A DNA stretch of 64,000 nucleotides from Cyclobacteriaceae bacterium (GCA_019694875.1 JAIBBC010000004.1:1-64000), one strand, 5' to 3'; counted from the first letter of the stretch, positions 53,947 through 63,643 are shown. Translations and numbers: made by a program. The notes: generated by a model not told the origin, from the sequence alone.

Positions 53947-54900
53947 ATGGATGAACGTTACAACGATATTGACACGCTGATTGCGAAGTTCCTGGCCGGA
54001 GAAGCTTCCCCTGAAGAAGCCATGCAGCTCGATGATTGGATAAATGCTTCATCTGAAAACCGGGAGACATTCAGTCGGGCACAAGCTGTGTGGGGTACGA
54101 ATATACCTGTTCCGGATGTTCAGAAACTCTGGCAAACTCTGCCTGCCAACCGAAAAAGCAAAATCGTTTTCTTTACACCCCTTCGCGTTGCTGCCGGATT
54201 GCTGCTCCTGGCGGCAGCTTCACTTGTGACGTATTGGGCTATCCGGGAAGTCGATCATAACGAAACTTACCTCACATACGAAAGCTTTAACAGTCCATTA
54301 CCTTTTTCGCTGCCCGAAAAATCGGCTGTCACGCTGAACAGAGCATCCAGTCTCCGCCACGCACAAAATTTTACCCGGCAGGTTTTTCTCAGCGGTGAAG
54401 CATACTTTGATATTACACCCGATCCACAAAGTCCTTTTACAATTATCGCAGACGATTTGGAGATCAGGGTGCTGGGTACAGCCTTTGACGTGTCAGCGTA
54501 TAAGCCTGATTCAACTATTCGCGTTCAGGTTGTTCACGGAAAGGTTCAGATGAAACACGAAGGCGACAGCATCTTGCTGCTTGCGGGCGATCAGGGCATT
54601 TTTAATAAGCAAACGAAAAACCTTCGCATCGTAAAAACACGCACACACAATAATCTGGGATACGCAACCCATGCGTTTTCATACACCGACAAACCGCTGG
54701 CTGAAATCCTGAACGACCTTTCTGCTGCTTACGGAGTAGCATTTGAAGTTGAAATTTCCGCGGTAAAGGGATGCCGCTTAACGGGGGATTATCAACGCAT
54801 GACCTTGCCCCTTTTACTGGAAGTAATCACAAAATCGCTTGACCTGACGTACACCATCAACGGAAATCGGGTGTATATTTCGGGGGATGGTTGTCTGTAG
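53947..54900 (+). CDS. FecR-family anti-sigma factor
   Basis: 317 residues from ATG 53947 (a TTG at 53938 overlapping the sigma stop is less likely). The N-terminal cytoplasmic part (about 1-75) would hold the sigma factor; the single membrane helix is at about 79-98 (VAAGLLLLAAASLVTYWAI). The periplasmic FecR domain has LPEKSAVTLNRASSLRHAQ, FLSGEAYFDI and VLGTAFDVSAY; a C-terminal DUF4974 domain follows (LAEILNDLSAAYGVAFEVEI). Family members receive a signal from the STN domain of an outer-membrane protein. Here that STN partner is the next gene, overlapping by 14 bp. Confidence 0.92.
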   Translation: MDERYNDIDTLIAKFLAGEASPEEAMQLDDWINASSENRETFSRAQAVWGTNIPVPDVQKLWQTLPANRKSKIVFFTPLRVAAGLLLLAAASLVTYWAIREVDHNETYLTYESFNSPLPFSLPEKSAVTLNRASSLRHAQNFTRQVFLSGEAYFDITPDPQSPFTIIADDLEIRVLGTAFDVSAYKPDSTIRVQVVHGKVQMKHEGDSILLLAGDQGIFNKQTKNLRIVKTRTHNNLGYATHAFSYTDKPLAEILNDLSAAYGVAFEVEISAVKGCRLTGDYQRMTLPLLLEVITKSLDLTYTINGNRVYISGDGCL

Positions 54901-56095
54901 ATTTCGCGCATCGGTATTAATAGCGTTATTAGTGGTATGTATTTCGGCCTATGGCCAACATTCCGATGTACTTTCTCGCAACATTACTCTTTCAACCCAA
55001 AAAGTAAGGCTGGATACACTCCTGCAAACCATCACTCGTCAGACAGGCATCCGGTTTTCATACAATTCAAAACGACTCAACACCGCCTATAAGCTTACGC
55101 TGATCAAAAGGCAACTCACAGTCCGGGAGGCGCTCGAACAACTCAAGAATAAGACTAACGTATTGTACGCCCTGATTGAAACTCATATCATCCTGAACAT
55201 CGACAAATCAACCATTCAAAAAAGTCCACCAGCTAAACCTCTGGCTCGGCTCACTCAGCCGACAAGTCTCAAACCGATTTCACCGGAAAAAGTTGAAGAA
55301 CAGAAAGAAGTCAAATTACCAGCTCCATCCGACACAACTTATCTCACATCATCTAAACTCCTGTTGCCGGAAATAGCAACAATATTAAAAGACAGCGCGT
55401 CATCACAAACCGATAATGCAGTGCCTTTTTCAACAGATTCTTCATCCCTGCAAGTAGCAACCACTAAAACAGGTCAGCGCGATTCTGCCAAACATCGTGT
55501 TACACCAGTTACAAAAAGCTGGTCACCACAGAAAAAATCAGGTTATTTTATTGATTTAGGCGTAAACATGGAGGAAACGCTGTTTCTGGGGGCTACCCTG
55601 CGCACCGGAACAAATTCGTTCTTCGGAACTATCTCTTTGAAAAGTAATGGTCAGTCGGCACTCGTTCTTTACGGATTAAGTGGCGCCCTGCGATCCGGCA
55701 CGCGATCAAGAGTTCTAATAAACACGTACTTCGGCAAGTATTCAAAATCAATTTTCGCAACCACGGTTTCCGTTGACACAGTAAAAACCAATCATAAGAT
55801 TGTTGTGTCCGGAATCTGGTTCGGTATTAATACCGGTATTGAATGGAATTTGAATTCATCCGGCACATGGAAGTTATTTGCCGGATTGAGCTTTAACGCG
55901 CTCGAAAGCAAGTACAAGGTTGACGGACAAAGTAAGGGCCTGACCGGAATGCCGGGATCTAATCCGGAAAGGAAATACGCAGCCTTCTATCCCTTTTATA
56001 CCCTGAGTAACACCTACACCGATACCTCATTTGAATCGCTGAAAACGTGGATCGGGCTACACGTGGGCTTATACCGAACAATTTTTTCGCGATAG
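54887..56095 (+). CDS. STN-domain protein with predicted small beta-barrel
   Basis: 402 residues. The signal peptide ends in VVCISAYGQ. An STN domain (secretin/TonB N-terminus) spans about 28-105: ITLSTQKVRLDTLLQTITRQ, FSYNSKRLNTAYKLTL and LTVREALEQLKNKTNVLYAL. A Pro/Ser/Thr-rich linker follows (about 110-225). The C-terminal 175 residues have alternating strands (GYFIDLGVNMEETLFLGATL, GIWFGINTGIEWNLN) and end in GLHVGLYRTIFSR, like a small outer-membrane barrel. No TonB box, plug or SusC domain is present, so this is not a TonB-dependent receptor. Its start lies inside the FecR gene (14-bp overlap). It is the probable signal donor for the anti-sigma factor. Confidence 0.75.
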   Translation: MVVCRFRASVLIALLVVCISAYGQHSDVLSRNITLSTQKVRLDTLLQTITRQTGIRFSYNSKRLNTAYKLTLIKRQLTVREALEQLKNKTNVLYALIETHIILNIDKSTIQKSPPAKPLARLTQPTSLKPISPEKVEEQKEVKLPAPSDTTYLTSSKLLLPEIATILKDSASSQTDNAVPFSTDSSSLQVATTKTGQRDSAKHRVTPVTKSWSPQKKSGYFIDLGVNMEETLFLGATLRTGTNSFFGTISLKSNGQSALVLYGLSGALRSGTRSRVLINTYFGKYSKSIFATTVSVDTVKTNHKIVVSGIWFGINTGIEWNLNSSGTWKLFAGLSFNALESKYKVDGQSKGLTGMPGSNPERKYAAFYPFYTLSNTYTDTSFESLKTWIGLHVGLYRTIFSR

Positions 56096-56166
56096 CTTCA
56101 GGGTACAGGTACCCGCAGGTGTTGTATGGGTAAGGGCATTTTCGCCCGAGACTTAAAATCAACCCA

Positions 56167-56841
56167 ATGAAAAACCTTAGTTATTTGCTGGTATGTGCAG
56201 TAGTAATGTTTGTGGCGGCCTGCTCAGACGATGACAGCAACAACAATCCCACAATCAAAGAAAACGAACTGAGTATGATTGTGCCGCGAACCAACGGTTC
56301 AGGTAATGCGCTATTGTTTAAAGACGGAACGCTTGCCAATCCAAAATCAGGCATTGACGCGTTCGAGTCACGCTCAGCGGGAAGCAAGTTGCTGCTGTCG
56401 TATAAAACGCTGGGCAAAGAAAACGGTATGTTGAACATTGCTGTGACTTCGTACGCGAAAGCGGATGACTCCACCTTTACGGTTGACCCGACTCCGGCTA
56501 TGGAAGAAGAGGTGTATGCAAAATCATTCTCCGGAACCTATTACACATATGATCATGACAGCACAGATGTTTCTGCCGGTTCACTCACACTGTCGTTTGA
56601 AGCAAAAGGTGTCACCGCCTCGGTGTATCATTACGCCTTTACCCCCGAAGAAGGTTCGGCAATTTCCGGTTCCGGTAAGTTTACCGCAAACAATCAAACG
56701 ATTACATTCGAAGACAATGAGGACAGTGATTTCGTTGTTCCGACCGGAAACTTCTCACTGTGGTTCAATGACGGAATGCTTTACCTGTGGAAGGTGGGTG
56801 AAAATGGCGAGTTCTTCAGTTACGCGTTGAAACAGGATTAA
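56167..56841 (+). CDS. Lipoprotein of the ECF operon
   Basis: 224 residues. Lipobox in MFVAACSDDDSNNN, with an acidic/Asn-rich spacer after the Cys, which in Bacteroidota can favour surface export. The rest is beta-rich (STFTVDPTPAMEEEVYAKSF, SGKFTANNQTITFEDNED) without a domain I can name. It lies 71 bp after the STN-barrel gene, before a strong terminator, so it is probably the last gene of the ECF unit and may be the ligand-binding or effector part. Confidence 0.7.
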   Translation: MKNLSYLLVCAVVMFVAACSDDDSNNNPTIKENELSMIVPRTNGSGNALLFKDGTLANPKSGIDAFESRSAGSKLLLSYKTLGKENGMLNIAVTSYAKADDSTFTVDPTPAMEEEVYAKSFSGTYYTYDHDSTDVSAGSLTLSFEAKGVTASVYHYAFTPEEGSAISGSGKFTANNQTITFEDNEDSDFVVPTGNFSLWFNDGMLYLWKVGENGEFFSYALKQD

Positions 56842-56861
56842 GCAGCGTTTGCATAAAAGGG

Positions 56862-56891
56862 AAAAGGCAGTGAGCAATCATTGCCTTTTTT
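56862..56891 (+). terminator. Rho-independent terminator of the ECF operon
   Basis: AAAAGGCAGTGA pairs with TCATTGCCTTTT (one G-U) around a GCAA tetraloop (56862-56873 with 56878-56889), followed by TT. The convergent kinase gene ends at 56909; the opposite strand also has some U after the hairpin. Confidence 0.88.
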
Positions 56892-56908
56892 ATTGTACGA
56901 ATGGAACG

Positions 56909-57955
56909 CTAGTTGGCGTCATCAGTTTTTGCCCGTTGCAGCTTAAAGCTGAAATCAGATCCCTTACCTACTTCGCTCACAACTTCGGTTTTGCTGTGGT
57001 GATGTTCTAAAATGTGTTTTACAATGGCCAGTCCAAGACCGGTGCCGCCTTTCTCGCGGCTGCGGCTTTTATCGACACGGTAAAAACGTTCGAAGATTCG
57101 TGACAGGTGTTCTTCGCTGATGCCCTCGCCATGATCGCGCACATGCGTGGTAACATTTTTCTTGCCGATATCGAAGCTTACAGAAACTTCGCCACCTTCA
57201 AACGAGTGCTTGATTGCATTACTTACCAGGTTGGTGATTACTTGTGTGATGCGCTGCCAGTCGGCATAAACAAGCGCTTTATTTTTCGAACCATGAAGCT
57301 TGAGCGAAATTTTCCGTTCCTCAGCCTTGTCTTCGAGTTGCTCGAACACCTCCTGCGTGAGCTCGTAGAGGTCAACCGTTTCGAAGTGCATTTTAACCTG
57401 CTTGGTCTCGATGTGCGAAAGCGTTAACAAATCCTGCACAAGTGCATCCAGTCCGTCCAGGCTGCGGGCAGCTTTTTTCAGGAAGTTGCCGCGCACGGCT
57501 TTATCGTTTACTGCCCCATCAAGCAACGTATGTACAAATCCCTGCGCTGCGAAAATTGGTGTTTTCAACTCATGCGAGATGTCGGCAATGAATTCCTTCC
57601 GGAAAGCCTCCAGCTTCCGCAGCTCATCAATTTCTTTTTGCTTGAGTTCGGCAAACGAAAAAATCTCTTCATTTATTTTTTCCAGCGGATTGAGTGTGTT
57701 AGGCTTCTGGCGGTCCAGACTATGCAGTTCACGTTTCTTGAGTTTATCGATCAGCTTGTAGATTTTATTGATCTCACGAAAAATCAGCAACTCCAGAATG
57801 GCAAACGTGAGGATATACGATACCGAAAAACTGATGACGAACGTTACAACGAGAACCGTTGTATTAACCGTTTCGAACAGGGTAAGAAAAAGCGTGGTGA
57901 TGATGGCAATGCACAGGGCAAGAATAAGCGCCAGTACCCGTGAGCTGTAAATCAT
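56909..57955 (-). CDS. PhoR-like sensor histidine kinase without extracytoplasmic domain
   Basis: 348 residues. Two helices (about 6-27 and 33-57) are joined by a very short loop, so there is no periplasmic sensor; a coiled linker follows to about 115. HisKA has His128 in FIADISHELKTPIFAAQG. HATPase_c has VITNLVSNAIKHS, VRDHGEGI and GGTGLGLAIVKHIL. The short-loop membrane hairpin is typical of kinases that sense within or at the membrane. It lies 74 bp after the OmpR-type regulator on the same strand; with that partner it resembles PhoR/PhoB-like pairs of Bacteroidota. Confidence 0.92.
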   Translation of the reverse strand: MIYSSRVLALILALCIAIITTLFLTLFETVNTTVLVVTFVISFSVSYILTFAILELLIFREINKIYKLIDKLKKRELHSLDRQKPNTLNPLEKINEEIFSFAELKQKEIDELRKLEAFRKEFIADISHELKTPIFAAQGFVHTLLDGAVNDKAVRGNFLKKAARSLDGLDALVQDLLTLSHIETKQVKMHFETVDLYELTQEVFEQLEDKAEERKISLKLHGSKNKALVYADWQRITQVITNLVSNAIKHSFEGGEVSVSFDIGKKNVTTHVRDHGEGISEEHLSRIFERFYRVDKSRSREKGGTGLGLAIVKHILEHHHSKTEVVSEVGKGSDFSFKLQRAKTDDAN

Positions 57956-58029
57956 GTTTCAATTTAACAATTAATCAATTTGGCAATATGCGGATGGCAT
58001 CGCTAAATTGTTAATCAGGTATTATTGAT

Positions 58030-58719
58030 TCAATTCAAAGCGAATTTATACCCCACTCCTTTAACGGTGGTAATATAATCCTCCCCGATTTTTTCGCGCA
58101 CTTTGCGGATGTGAACATCAACCGTTCTCGCCAGCACGTACACATCTGAGCCCCAGATATTCTGCAATAAATCTTCGCGGCTGAACACCTTGTTCGGGTT
58201 CTGTGCCAGGAAATACAGCAGTTCGAATTCCTTTTTCGGCAGACTGATTTCCCGCGTTCCGATCTTAATCGTGTAACTCGTACGGTCGATCGTCAGGTCA
58301 CCGATGGTTATCGTATTTGACGGGCTCGTCTTTTTGTTATCTCTTCTGAACAATGCACTGATCCTGCTCATCAATGCCCGTGGTTTGATAGGCTTGTTGA
58401 TGTAGTCATCGGCACCCACATCAAACGCTGCCACTTCCGAATATTCTTCCGAACGCGCAGTAAGGAACACGATAAAGGTTTTTTGCAGTTCCGGAATTTC
58501 ACGAAGCAAACGACAGGTTTCAACCCCGTCCATCTTCGGCATCATAATATCGAGCAGCACCAGGTCGGGATGAAATTTTTTGGCAATATCAACTGCCTTA
58601 AAACCATCGCTGGCTGTTTTTACATCGTATCCGCTTTTTTCAAGATTGTATTTGAGAAGCTCCTGAATTGGTTCTTCATCATCCACGACAAGCACTTTCT
58701 GAACCGGCTTGTTTGCCAT
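58030..58719 (-). CDS. OmpR/PhoB-family response regulator
   Basis: 229 residues from ATG 58719 (a start ten codons upstream at 58749 is possible). Receiver: VLVVDDEEP, phosphoacceptor Asp57 in VLLDIMMPKMDG, Thr in FLTARSEE, Lys in INKPIKPRAL. C-terminal winged helix: LPKKEFELLYFLAQNPNKVF and NIWGSDVYVLARTVDVHIRK, then TVKGVGYKFALN. It is transcribed before the kinase at 56909-57955 and should be its partner. It may respond to phosphate or envelope signals (inference only). Confidence 0.94.
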   Translation of the reverse strand: MANKPVQKVLVVDDEEPIQELLKYNLEKSGYDVKTASDGFKAVDIAKKFHPDLVLLDIMMPKMDGVETCRLLREIPELQKTFIVFLTARSEEYSEVAAFDVGADDYINKPIKPRALMSRISALFRRDNKKTSPSNTITIGDLTIDRTSYTIKIGTREISLPKKEFELLYFLAQNPNKVFSREDLLQNIWGSDVYVLARTVDVHIRKVREKIGEDYITTVKGVGYKFALN

Positions 58720-58885
58720 AGGTCTGTTATTTGGTACAAAGGTAGCCAAAAGGGCGGGTTTGAAACGGCCGTCTTAACATCTTAACAATTCCTTAATGGC
58801 ATCGGATTACAGCATTAAAGAATTCATAATTAATCGATTACAAGCGTTAAAGCTGAAGCCACCGCTAATAGCTTGATCAATCCGA

Positions 58886-59935
58886 CTATAAAAAAGGATG
58901 TTTGATCTTGTGGTACCGGATATAAGCTTTCAGATCGCCTCCAAAATCAGCCCGGAGCTCGGTCCAGAAATCTTCCTGCTTCGACTGGTACCGCTTCATG
59001 TTCATGAAGTAGGTGTTGTTTGGCAGGTGTTCCTTAAATCGTTCCGATGGCTTTTTGTTAATGGTCAGCGAAAGCGTATCCAGCGACAATACAATTTTTT
59101 GAATAGCAGCTTTTTTCAGTGCGAGTTTCTGATCGGCCGGATCGGTTTCTTTCATGGTTTTGTAAAGGCTGTCGAGCATCTCGGCACCCCGCAGCATGTG
59201 ATCACTGTATTTGGTGAAATCCGAATCCTCTCCGATGTAGGTTAGATACTCTTTTGAATCTTTCCCATGCGTTGCGATCAGGAATTGTTCGGCCCCGCGA
59301 TCGCCAATAAACGTGGCAAGGTTCTCATTGAAATCGATGCTATCCTTAACAAAAATGGTAGCATGTGCCATTTCGTGGATAATCAGGTTCGCCAAATCGC
59401 CCTCTTCACGCTCAAGCATCTTGCTCAGGATCGGATCGGTAAACCAGCCCAGCGTTGACCAGCCGCCCGGGTTCCGGATAGTTGTATCCCATCCTTCCTT
59501 ATCAAGCTCATCACGGAGTTTGATTGCACGTTCTTTATTGAAGAAACCTTTGTATGGAACCGAACCCACAATCGGGAAGTCCCATTCCTTGGCTTTAAAC
59601 TGAAAAGGCTCGCACGCCATCACCACCCACATGATCTCCTTTCCTTTTTGATCGTACAGGGTTTTGTAGTTCTTCGTGTCTTTCAGCCCGAGCGAATCGA
59701 TGGCATATTTTCGTACGCGCTCAATTAATACAAGCTTGTTCTTGAGTGAATCGGGAAAGGCCGGGTCTTTCATAACCTCCTCAACCGGCCGCGCATTCCA
59801 TACGATGTTGAGCTGACCCCTTCCCTGACGCAGGCCGTATAAAACAAGGTCCCAATAAATTATTACGAGAATAACCAGCACTGCCAGGAGTCCGAGCAGT
59901 GAGCGTTTAATGATCTTACCGGTTCTTTTTTGCAT
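58886..59935 (-). CDS. Putative membrane-anchored metallo-aminopeptidase
   Basis: 349 residues. An N-terminal membrane anchor is at about 12-33. The zinc motif His187-Glu188-x-x-His191 is in LANLIIHEMAHATIF, with Glu204 in FNENLATFIGDRG as likely third ligand. GGWSTLGWFTDPIL and IVWNARPVEEVM match the predicted aminopeptidase family of Bacteroidota and proteobacteria. It should be a zinc peptidase facing the periplasm. Its ATG lies inside the 3' end of the upstream barrel gene (20-bp overlap), so translation is coupled. Confidence 0.85.
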   Translation of the reverse strand: MQKRTGKIIKRSLLGLLAVLVILVIIYWDLVLYGLRQGRGQLNIVWNARPVEEVMKDPAFPDSLKNKLVLIERVRKYAIDSLGLKDTKNYKTLYDQKGKEIMWVVMACEPFQFKAKEWDFPIVGSVPYKGFFNKERAIKLRDELDKEGWDTTIRNPGGWSTLGWFTDPILSKMLEREEGDLANLIIHEMAHATIFVKDSIDFNENLATFIGDRGAEQFLIATHGKDSKEYLTYIGEDSDFTKYSDHMLRGAEMLDSLYKTMKETDPADQKLALKKAAIQKIVLSLDTLSLTINKKPSERFKEHLPNNTYFMNMKRYQSKQEDFWTELRADFGGDLKAYIRYHKIKHPFL

Positions 59936-61034
59936 TCAGAAGAAAGAAACGTTCCGAGAAATTGAGGTATAAGCCAAACGAGTATTCAAGTTCCTGCGAA
60001 TACGTATCTAAGAACGGTTCGGCCCGGGCTGTTAGTGTTAAGCCGTCAGCAACTTTTAAATCGTACAGGAAGCGCAGCATCAGAAAATCACGTTTGCGGT
60101 CGATGCGATTGGGATAAATTTCGTTGGCAGATGCATACAGCGGACTGCCTTCGATACTTTGAAACCGGTCTCCATGCCAGTAGCTTCCCATAACGGTGAG
60201 GCCGATTCTTGTTTTGATATACGGATTAACAAAATACCCAACACCCTCTTTATTAAATAGCGGCTTGTTTGCATTGGTATTGAACATGGCTCCGTACGCC
60301 TTTACTCCCCAGCCCGAAACAAATCCTGAACCCGTTCCTTCGAGCGTCAGGCCCCCGGCCATGTTAAAGCGAGTGATCACTTCATTATCGACCGTGTCAA
60401 TTTGCCCGCCCTGATGTGCAGCCACGAGCTGCAACGGCAAGTCAATGTGCACATCACCAAGATCAAACAATGTTTTGTTGAATGATACGCCAGCGGTGAA
60501 GCGTTCGGGGTCGGTACTGTTGGCATAAATCATCTTTTGCCAGTCGATCCAGGCATCAAAGAAAAGTCCGTCCTTCATCCATACAAGCTGGGCACCATTT
60601 TCCAGGCGGTTATTCAGCACCCGCTCAAAGTCATATAACGGTTCAATCAGCCGGTGATGAAGGCTTCCTTCCAGCGTTCCGAAAATAAAATTGACGTTGT
60701 TATTCCGGATTTTGAGTGAGAGCGTTGGCTTCACTTCAGAATAATTGTTATTCCCAAAATCCTTTTGCACGTAAACGCCTGCATCCAGCCGCACGTTTTT
60801 TGAAATATTGTACGACAAGTAGGGATTAAGCTGGTAACCAAACAGCGTATAGCCTTCAACTACGGTATCGAAAAATTCGTTGTCTTTCGCAAAGCCGAGC
60901 ATGTTCAGGCCCAGATAAAGTTTGTTGGAATCGGACGGCTCAACGGTCATGCGCTGCTCGAACGCGCGGTTGTCGAGTTGGGCAACAGCCATACCCGGTG
61001 CGATAAGAATGAGAAAAAATAATGCCTTTTTCAT
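59916..61034 (-). CDS. Outer-membrane beta-barrel protein of unknown function
   Basis: 372 residues. The signal peptide ends in APGMAVAQ. The mature part has long alternating strands (SYNISKNVRLDAGVYVQKDF, SLHHRLIEPLYDFERVLNNR, LEYSFGLYLNFSERFFLLNAK), which suggest a barrel with about 12-16 strands. It ends in NAKKNR rather than a terminal aromatic. No family is recognised. It is transcribed together with the overlapping aminopeptidase gene. It is divergent from recA across 144 bp. Confidence 0.7.
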   Translation of the reverse strand: MKKALFFLILIAPGMAVAQLDNRAFEQRMTVEPSDSNKLYLGLNMLGFAKDNEFFDTVVEGYTLFGYQLNPYLSYNISKNVRLDAGVYVQKDFGNNNYSEVKPTLSLKIRNNNVNFIFGTLEGSLHHRLIEPLYDFERVLNNRLENGAQLVWMKDGLFFDAWIDWQKMIYANSTDPERFTAGVSFNKTLFDLGDVHIDLPLQLVAAHQGGQIDTVDNEVITRFNMAGGLTLEGTGSGFVSGWGVKAYGAMFNTNANKPLFNKEGVGYFVNPYIKTRIGLTVMGSYWHGDRFQSIEGSPLYASANEIYPNRIDRKRDFLMLRFLYDLKVADGLTLTARAEPFLDTYSQELEYSFGLYLNFSERFFLLNAKKNR

Positions 61035-61178
61035 GGGAAAGGACGCAATATAGGCAGGGAAAGCGCGTCCGCAACAATGCTGACAATTACTGTCACGACA
61101 TTTTCAAAGGCTTTTTATTCCGCCTTGTATTGCCGTATTTTGATTCATCATTAAACACGTAACAACGACAATAGCTAT

Positions 61179-62234
61179 ATGAGTGACGCAAAAGAAAAGA
61201 TCAAAGCCCTGCAGCTGACCATCGACAAGCTGGAAAAAACCTACGGCAAAGGAACCGTAATGAAACTGAGCGATGAAAAGGTGGTAGACGTTCCGTCTAT
61301 TTCAACCGGTTCAGTCGGTCTCGACATTGCCCTGGGAATTGGCGGAATTCCGCGCGGAAGGATAACCGAGATCTACGGTCCGGAATCTTCTGGTAAAACA
61401 ACCCTTACCATGCACATGATTGCCGAAGCACAACGCAAAGGCGGAATGGCGGCATTTATCGATGCAGAACATGCATTCGATAAGTCGTATGCAGAAAAAC
61501 TTGGAATCGACACCGAAAACCTGCTGATCTCTCAACCCGACAACGGTGAACAGGCACTTGAAATTGCTGACCACCTGATCCGCTCAGGCGCGATCGATAT
61601 TATCGTAATCGACTCGGTAGCAGCCCTTGTTCCAAAAAGTGAACTTGAAGGCGAAATGGGCGACAGTAAAATGGGCTTGCATGCACGTTTGATGTCACAG
61701 GCGTTGCGTAAGCTCACCGGTACCATCAGCAAAACCGGTTGTTCGTGTATTTTCATCAACCAGCTTCGCGAGAAAATCGGGGTGATGTTCGGTAACCCGG
61801 AAACAACTACCGGTGGTAATGCACTTAAATTCTACGCATCGGTTCGTCTGGATATCAGAAGAATCGGTCAGATTAAAGAGGATGCCGATAATATCACGGG
61901 TAACCGCGTGAAGGTGAAAGTGGTGAAGAACAAGGTTGCGCCTCCGTTTAAAGTGGTTGAATTCGACATCATGTACGGAAGAGGTATTTCAAAATCCGGA
62001 GAGATTGTTGACCTGGGCGTTGAACTGAACGTGATACAGAAGTCGGGTTCATGGTTCTCTTACAATGGTAACAAGCTCGGCCAGGGCCGCGATGCCGTGA
62101 AGCAACTGATTGAAGATACTCCGGAACTGATGGAAGAACTGGAAGCTAAAATCAAAGCTAGTCTTGACACGGCCAAGGGAATCCTTGAACCGGTGGAAGA
62201 CAAGAAGGCTGAAAAAGTAAAAGAGAAAGTCTGA
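61179..62234 (+). CDS. recA: Recombinase A
   Basis: 351 residues, full length. Walker A in [16 protein letters not shown], Walker B in [12 protein letters not shown], loop L1 [20 protein letters not shown] and L2 [30 protein letters not shown]. It forms filaments on single-stranded DNA, drives strand exchange and triggers LexA-type autocleavage where present. No clear SOS box is seen in the 144 bp upstream. A terminator follows at 62333. It works downstream of the AddAB-like nuclease encoded at 46598-52677. Confidence 0.98.
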   Translation: MSDAKEKIKALQLTIDKLEKTYGKGTVMKLSDEKVVDVPSISTGSVGLDIALGIGGIPRGRITEIYGPESSGKTTLTMHMIAEAQRKGGMAAFIDAEHAFDKSYAEKLGIDTENLLISQPDNGEQALEIADHLIRSGAIDIIVIDSVAALVPKSELEGEMGDSKMGLHARLMSQALRKLTGTISKTGCSCIFINQLREKIGVMFGNPETTTGGNALKFYASVRLDIRRIGQIKEDADNITGNRVKVKVVKNKVAPPFKVVEFDIMYGRGISKSGEIVDLGVELNVIQKSGSWFSYNGNKLGQGRDAVKQLIEDTPELMEELEAKIKASLDTAKGILEPVEDKKAEKVKEKV

Positions 62235-62332
62235 TTCAGCATCTGATTTCTGAGGGGGCGCAGGCACCCGAAGAATCCCCATACTAATCACATGCAATAA
62301 ATTGTTAGGTTAGTAAAGTTTTAAGTTAAACG

Positions 62333-62359
62333 AAAAGCCCCGGGTGACCGGGGCTTTTT
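62333..62359 (+). terminator. Rho-independent terminator of recA
   Basis: AAAAGCCCCGG-GTGA-CCGGGGCTTTT: 11-bp stem, GTGA loop (a GNRA tetraloop), then T residues. Confidence 0.92.
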
Positions 62360-62383
62360 AATTTTCTGATATTTAAGTAAGTC

Positions 62384-63643
62384 TTATGTAGCCCGAATTG
62401 CAGCCACCGGATCAAGTCTGGCAGCCAGCGCAGCCGGTACAATTCCGGCAATTAAACCGATCACACTGGAAACCGTTAATCCGAGAACTATATTCTTAAT
62501 CGTGAGCGTGACGACCAGATCACCCATCGGAATAAGGGTTATCAGATAAACAAAGAATAACCCGGCAAGCCCTCCAATCATGCTGAGAAAGATCGCTTCA
62601 AACAAAAATTGGAAGAGAATAAAATAGTTCTTCGCGCCAAGCGATTTCTGCAAACCGATGATACTTGTTCGTTCCTTCACCGATACGAACATGATGTTGG
62701 CAATTCCGAATCCACCCACCAGCATTGAGAAGCCTCCGATCACCCAGCCGGCAATTCCTACAACATCGAACAATTGTCCGATGGCATTGGCAATCGCTTC
62801 GGGACGATTCATAACGAAATTATCTTTATCAGTCGGACGTAATCCTCTGCGGGTACGTAAAAATCCGCGAACTTCATTTTCAAGTTCTACAAGGCCCACG
62901 TCATAATCATAGCCTTTGATACCGATCCGTGATGCGGTTTCACTCCACAAACCTGTACCGGTTTGATACAAGCGTCTGAAATTGTTGTACGGAACAATAA
63001 CATTGTAGTCGCTGCTGGTGAAGCCCATGAAGCTTTGGCCTTCGCGCTTCACCACGGCAATCACCATGTATTTCAGGTTTTTGATTTTAATATATTGGCC
63101 GATCGGATCTTCATCATTCGGGAACAGTGACTTGGCCACTTCAAATCCGATGATCGCCACGCTTCTTCCGCCTTCCAGTTCTTCGGCAGTGAAATAGCGG
63201 CCCTTTTCAACGTTTACTTCAAAAATTTTGTCGTAGCCCTCGCTTCCGCCAATCAATCGCACCTGACCGATGCTGTTGCTGTTACGCTTGATGATCTGGT
63301 TGCCTTTGCCCGCAAAAATGGCGATGCTCGTGCTGTACTTCAGGTTAGCCTCCAGGAATTTGAACTCGTTATAAGAAGCATGCGGCCTGCGCATGTACTC
63401 CCACCACTTCCATTCGCCATCAGCAATGAACGGCCACTTTTCAACGTAGATCACGCTGCTGCCAAGGAAATTCAGACTGTCTTTAATATTCTTTTCGAGC
63501 GAGTCGACCAGGGTGAGCACCGAGATGATGGCAAAAATGCCGATCGTAACACCCAAAAGCGACAAAATTGTTCTTAACAGGTTTGATTTCAGGGCCTTAC
63601 CCGCAAACCGGAGGCTTTCAAAAATCTGGCGAATCGTATACAT
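62384..63643 (-). CDS. ABC transporter permease (MacB/FtsX type)
   Basis: 419 residues. The first helix (LLRTILSLLGVTIGIFAIISVL) is followed by a periplasmic MacB-like domain (about 45-270). Three more helices form the FtsX domain near the C-terminus (GGFGIANIMFVSVKERTSI, then LSMIGGLAGLFFVYLITLI and the end segment PAALAARLDPVAAIRAT, each shorter than a full helix pair). Such type VII transporters export lipoproteins, toxins or siderophores with an ATPase and often a MacA-like adaptor. No ATPase or adaptor lies next to it in this window. Substrate unknown. Confidence 0.9.
   Translation of the reverse strand: MYTIRQIFESLRFAGKALKSNLLRTILSLLGVTIGIFAIISVLTLVDSLEKNIKDSLNFLGSSVIYVEKWPFIADGEWKWWEYMRRPHASYNEFKFLEANLKYSTSIAIFAGKGNQIIKRNSNSIGQVRLIGGSEGYDKIFEVNVEKGRYFTAEELEGGRSVAIIGFEVAKSLFPNDEDPIGQYIKIKNLKYMVIAVVKREGQSFMGFTSSDYNVIVPYNNFRRLYQTGTGLWSETASRIGIKGYDYDVGLVELENEVRGFLRTRRGLRPTDKDNFVMNRPEAIANAIGQLFDVVGIAGWVIGGFSMLVGGFGIANIMFVSVKERTSIIGLQKSLGAKNYFILFQFLFEAIFLSMIGGLAGLFFVYLITLIPMGDLVVTLTIKNIVLGLTVSSVIGLIAGIVPAALAARLDPVAAIRAT

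Noticed and set aside
61035..61178. LexA-type SOS box upstream of recA
   Set aside because: I found no CTGT-N8-ACAG or other convincing dyad here; only an AT-rich stretch and a possible TATTTTG element.
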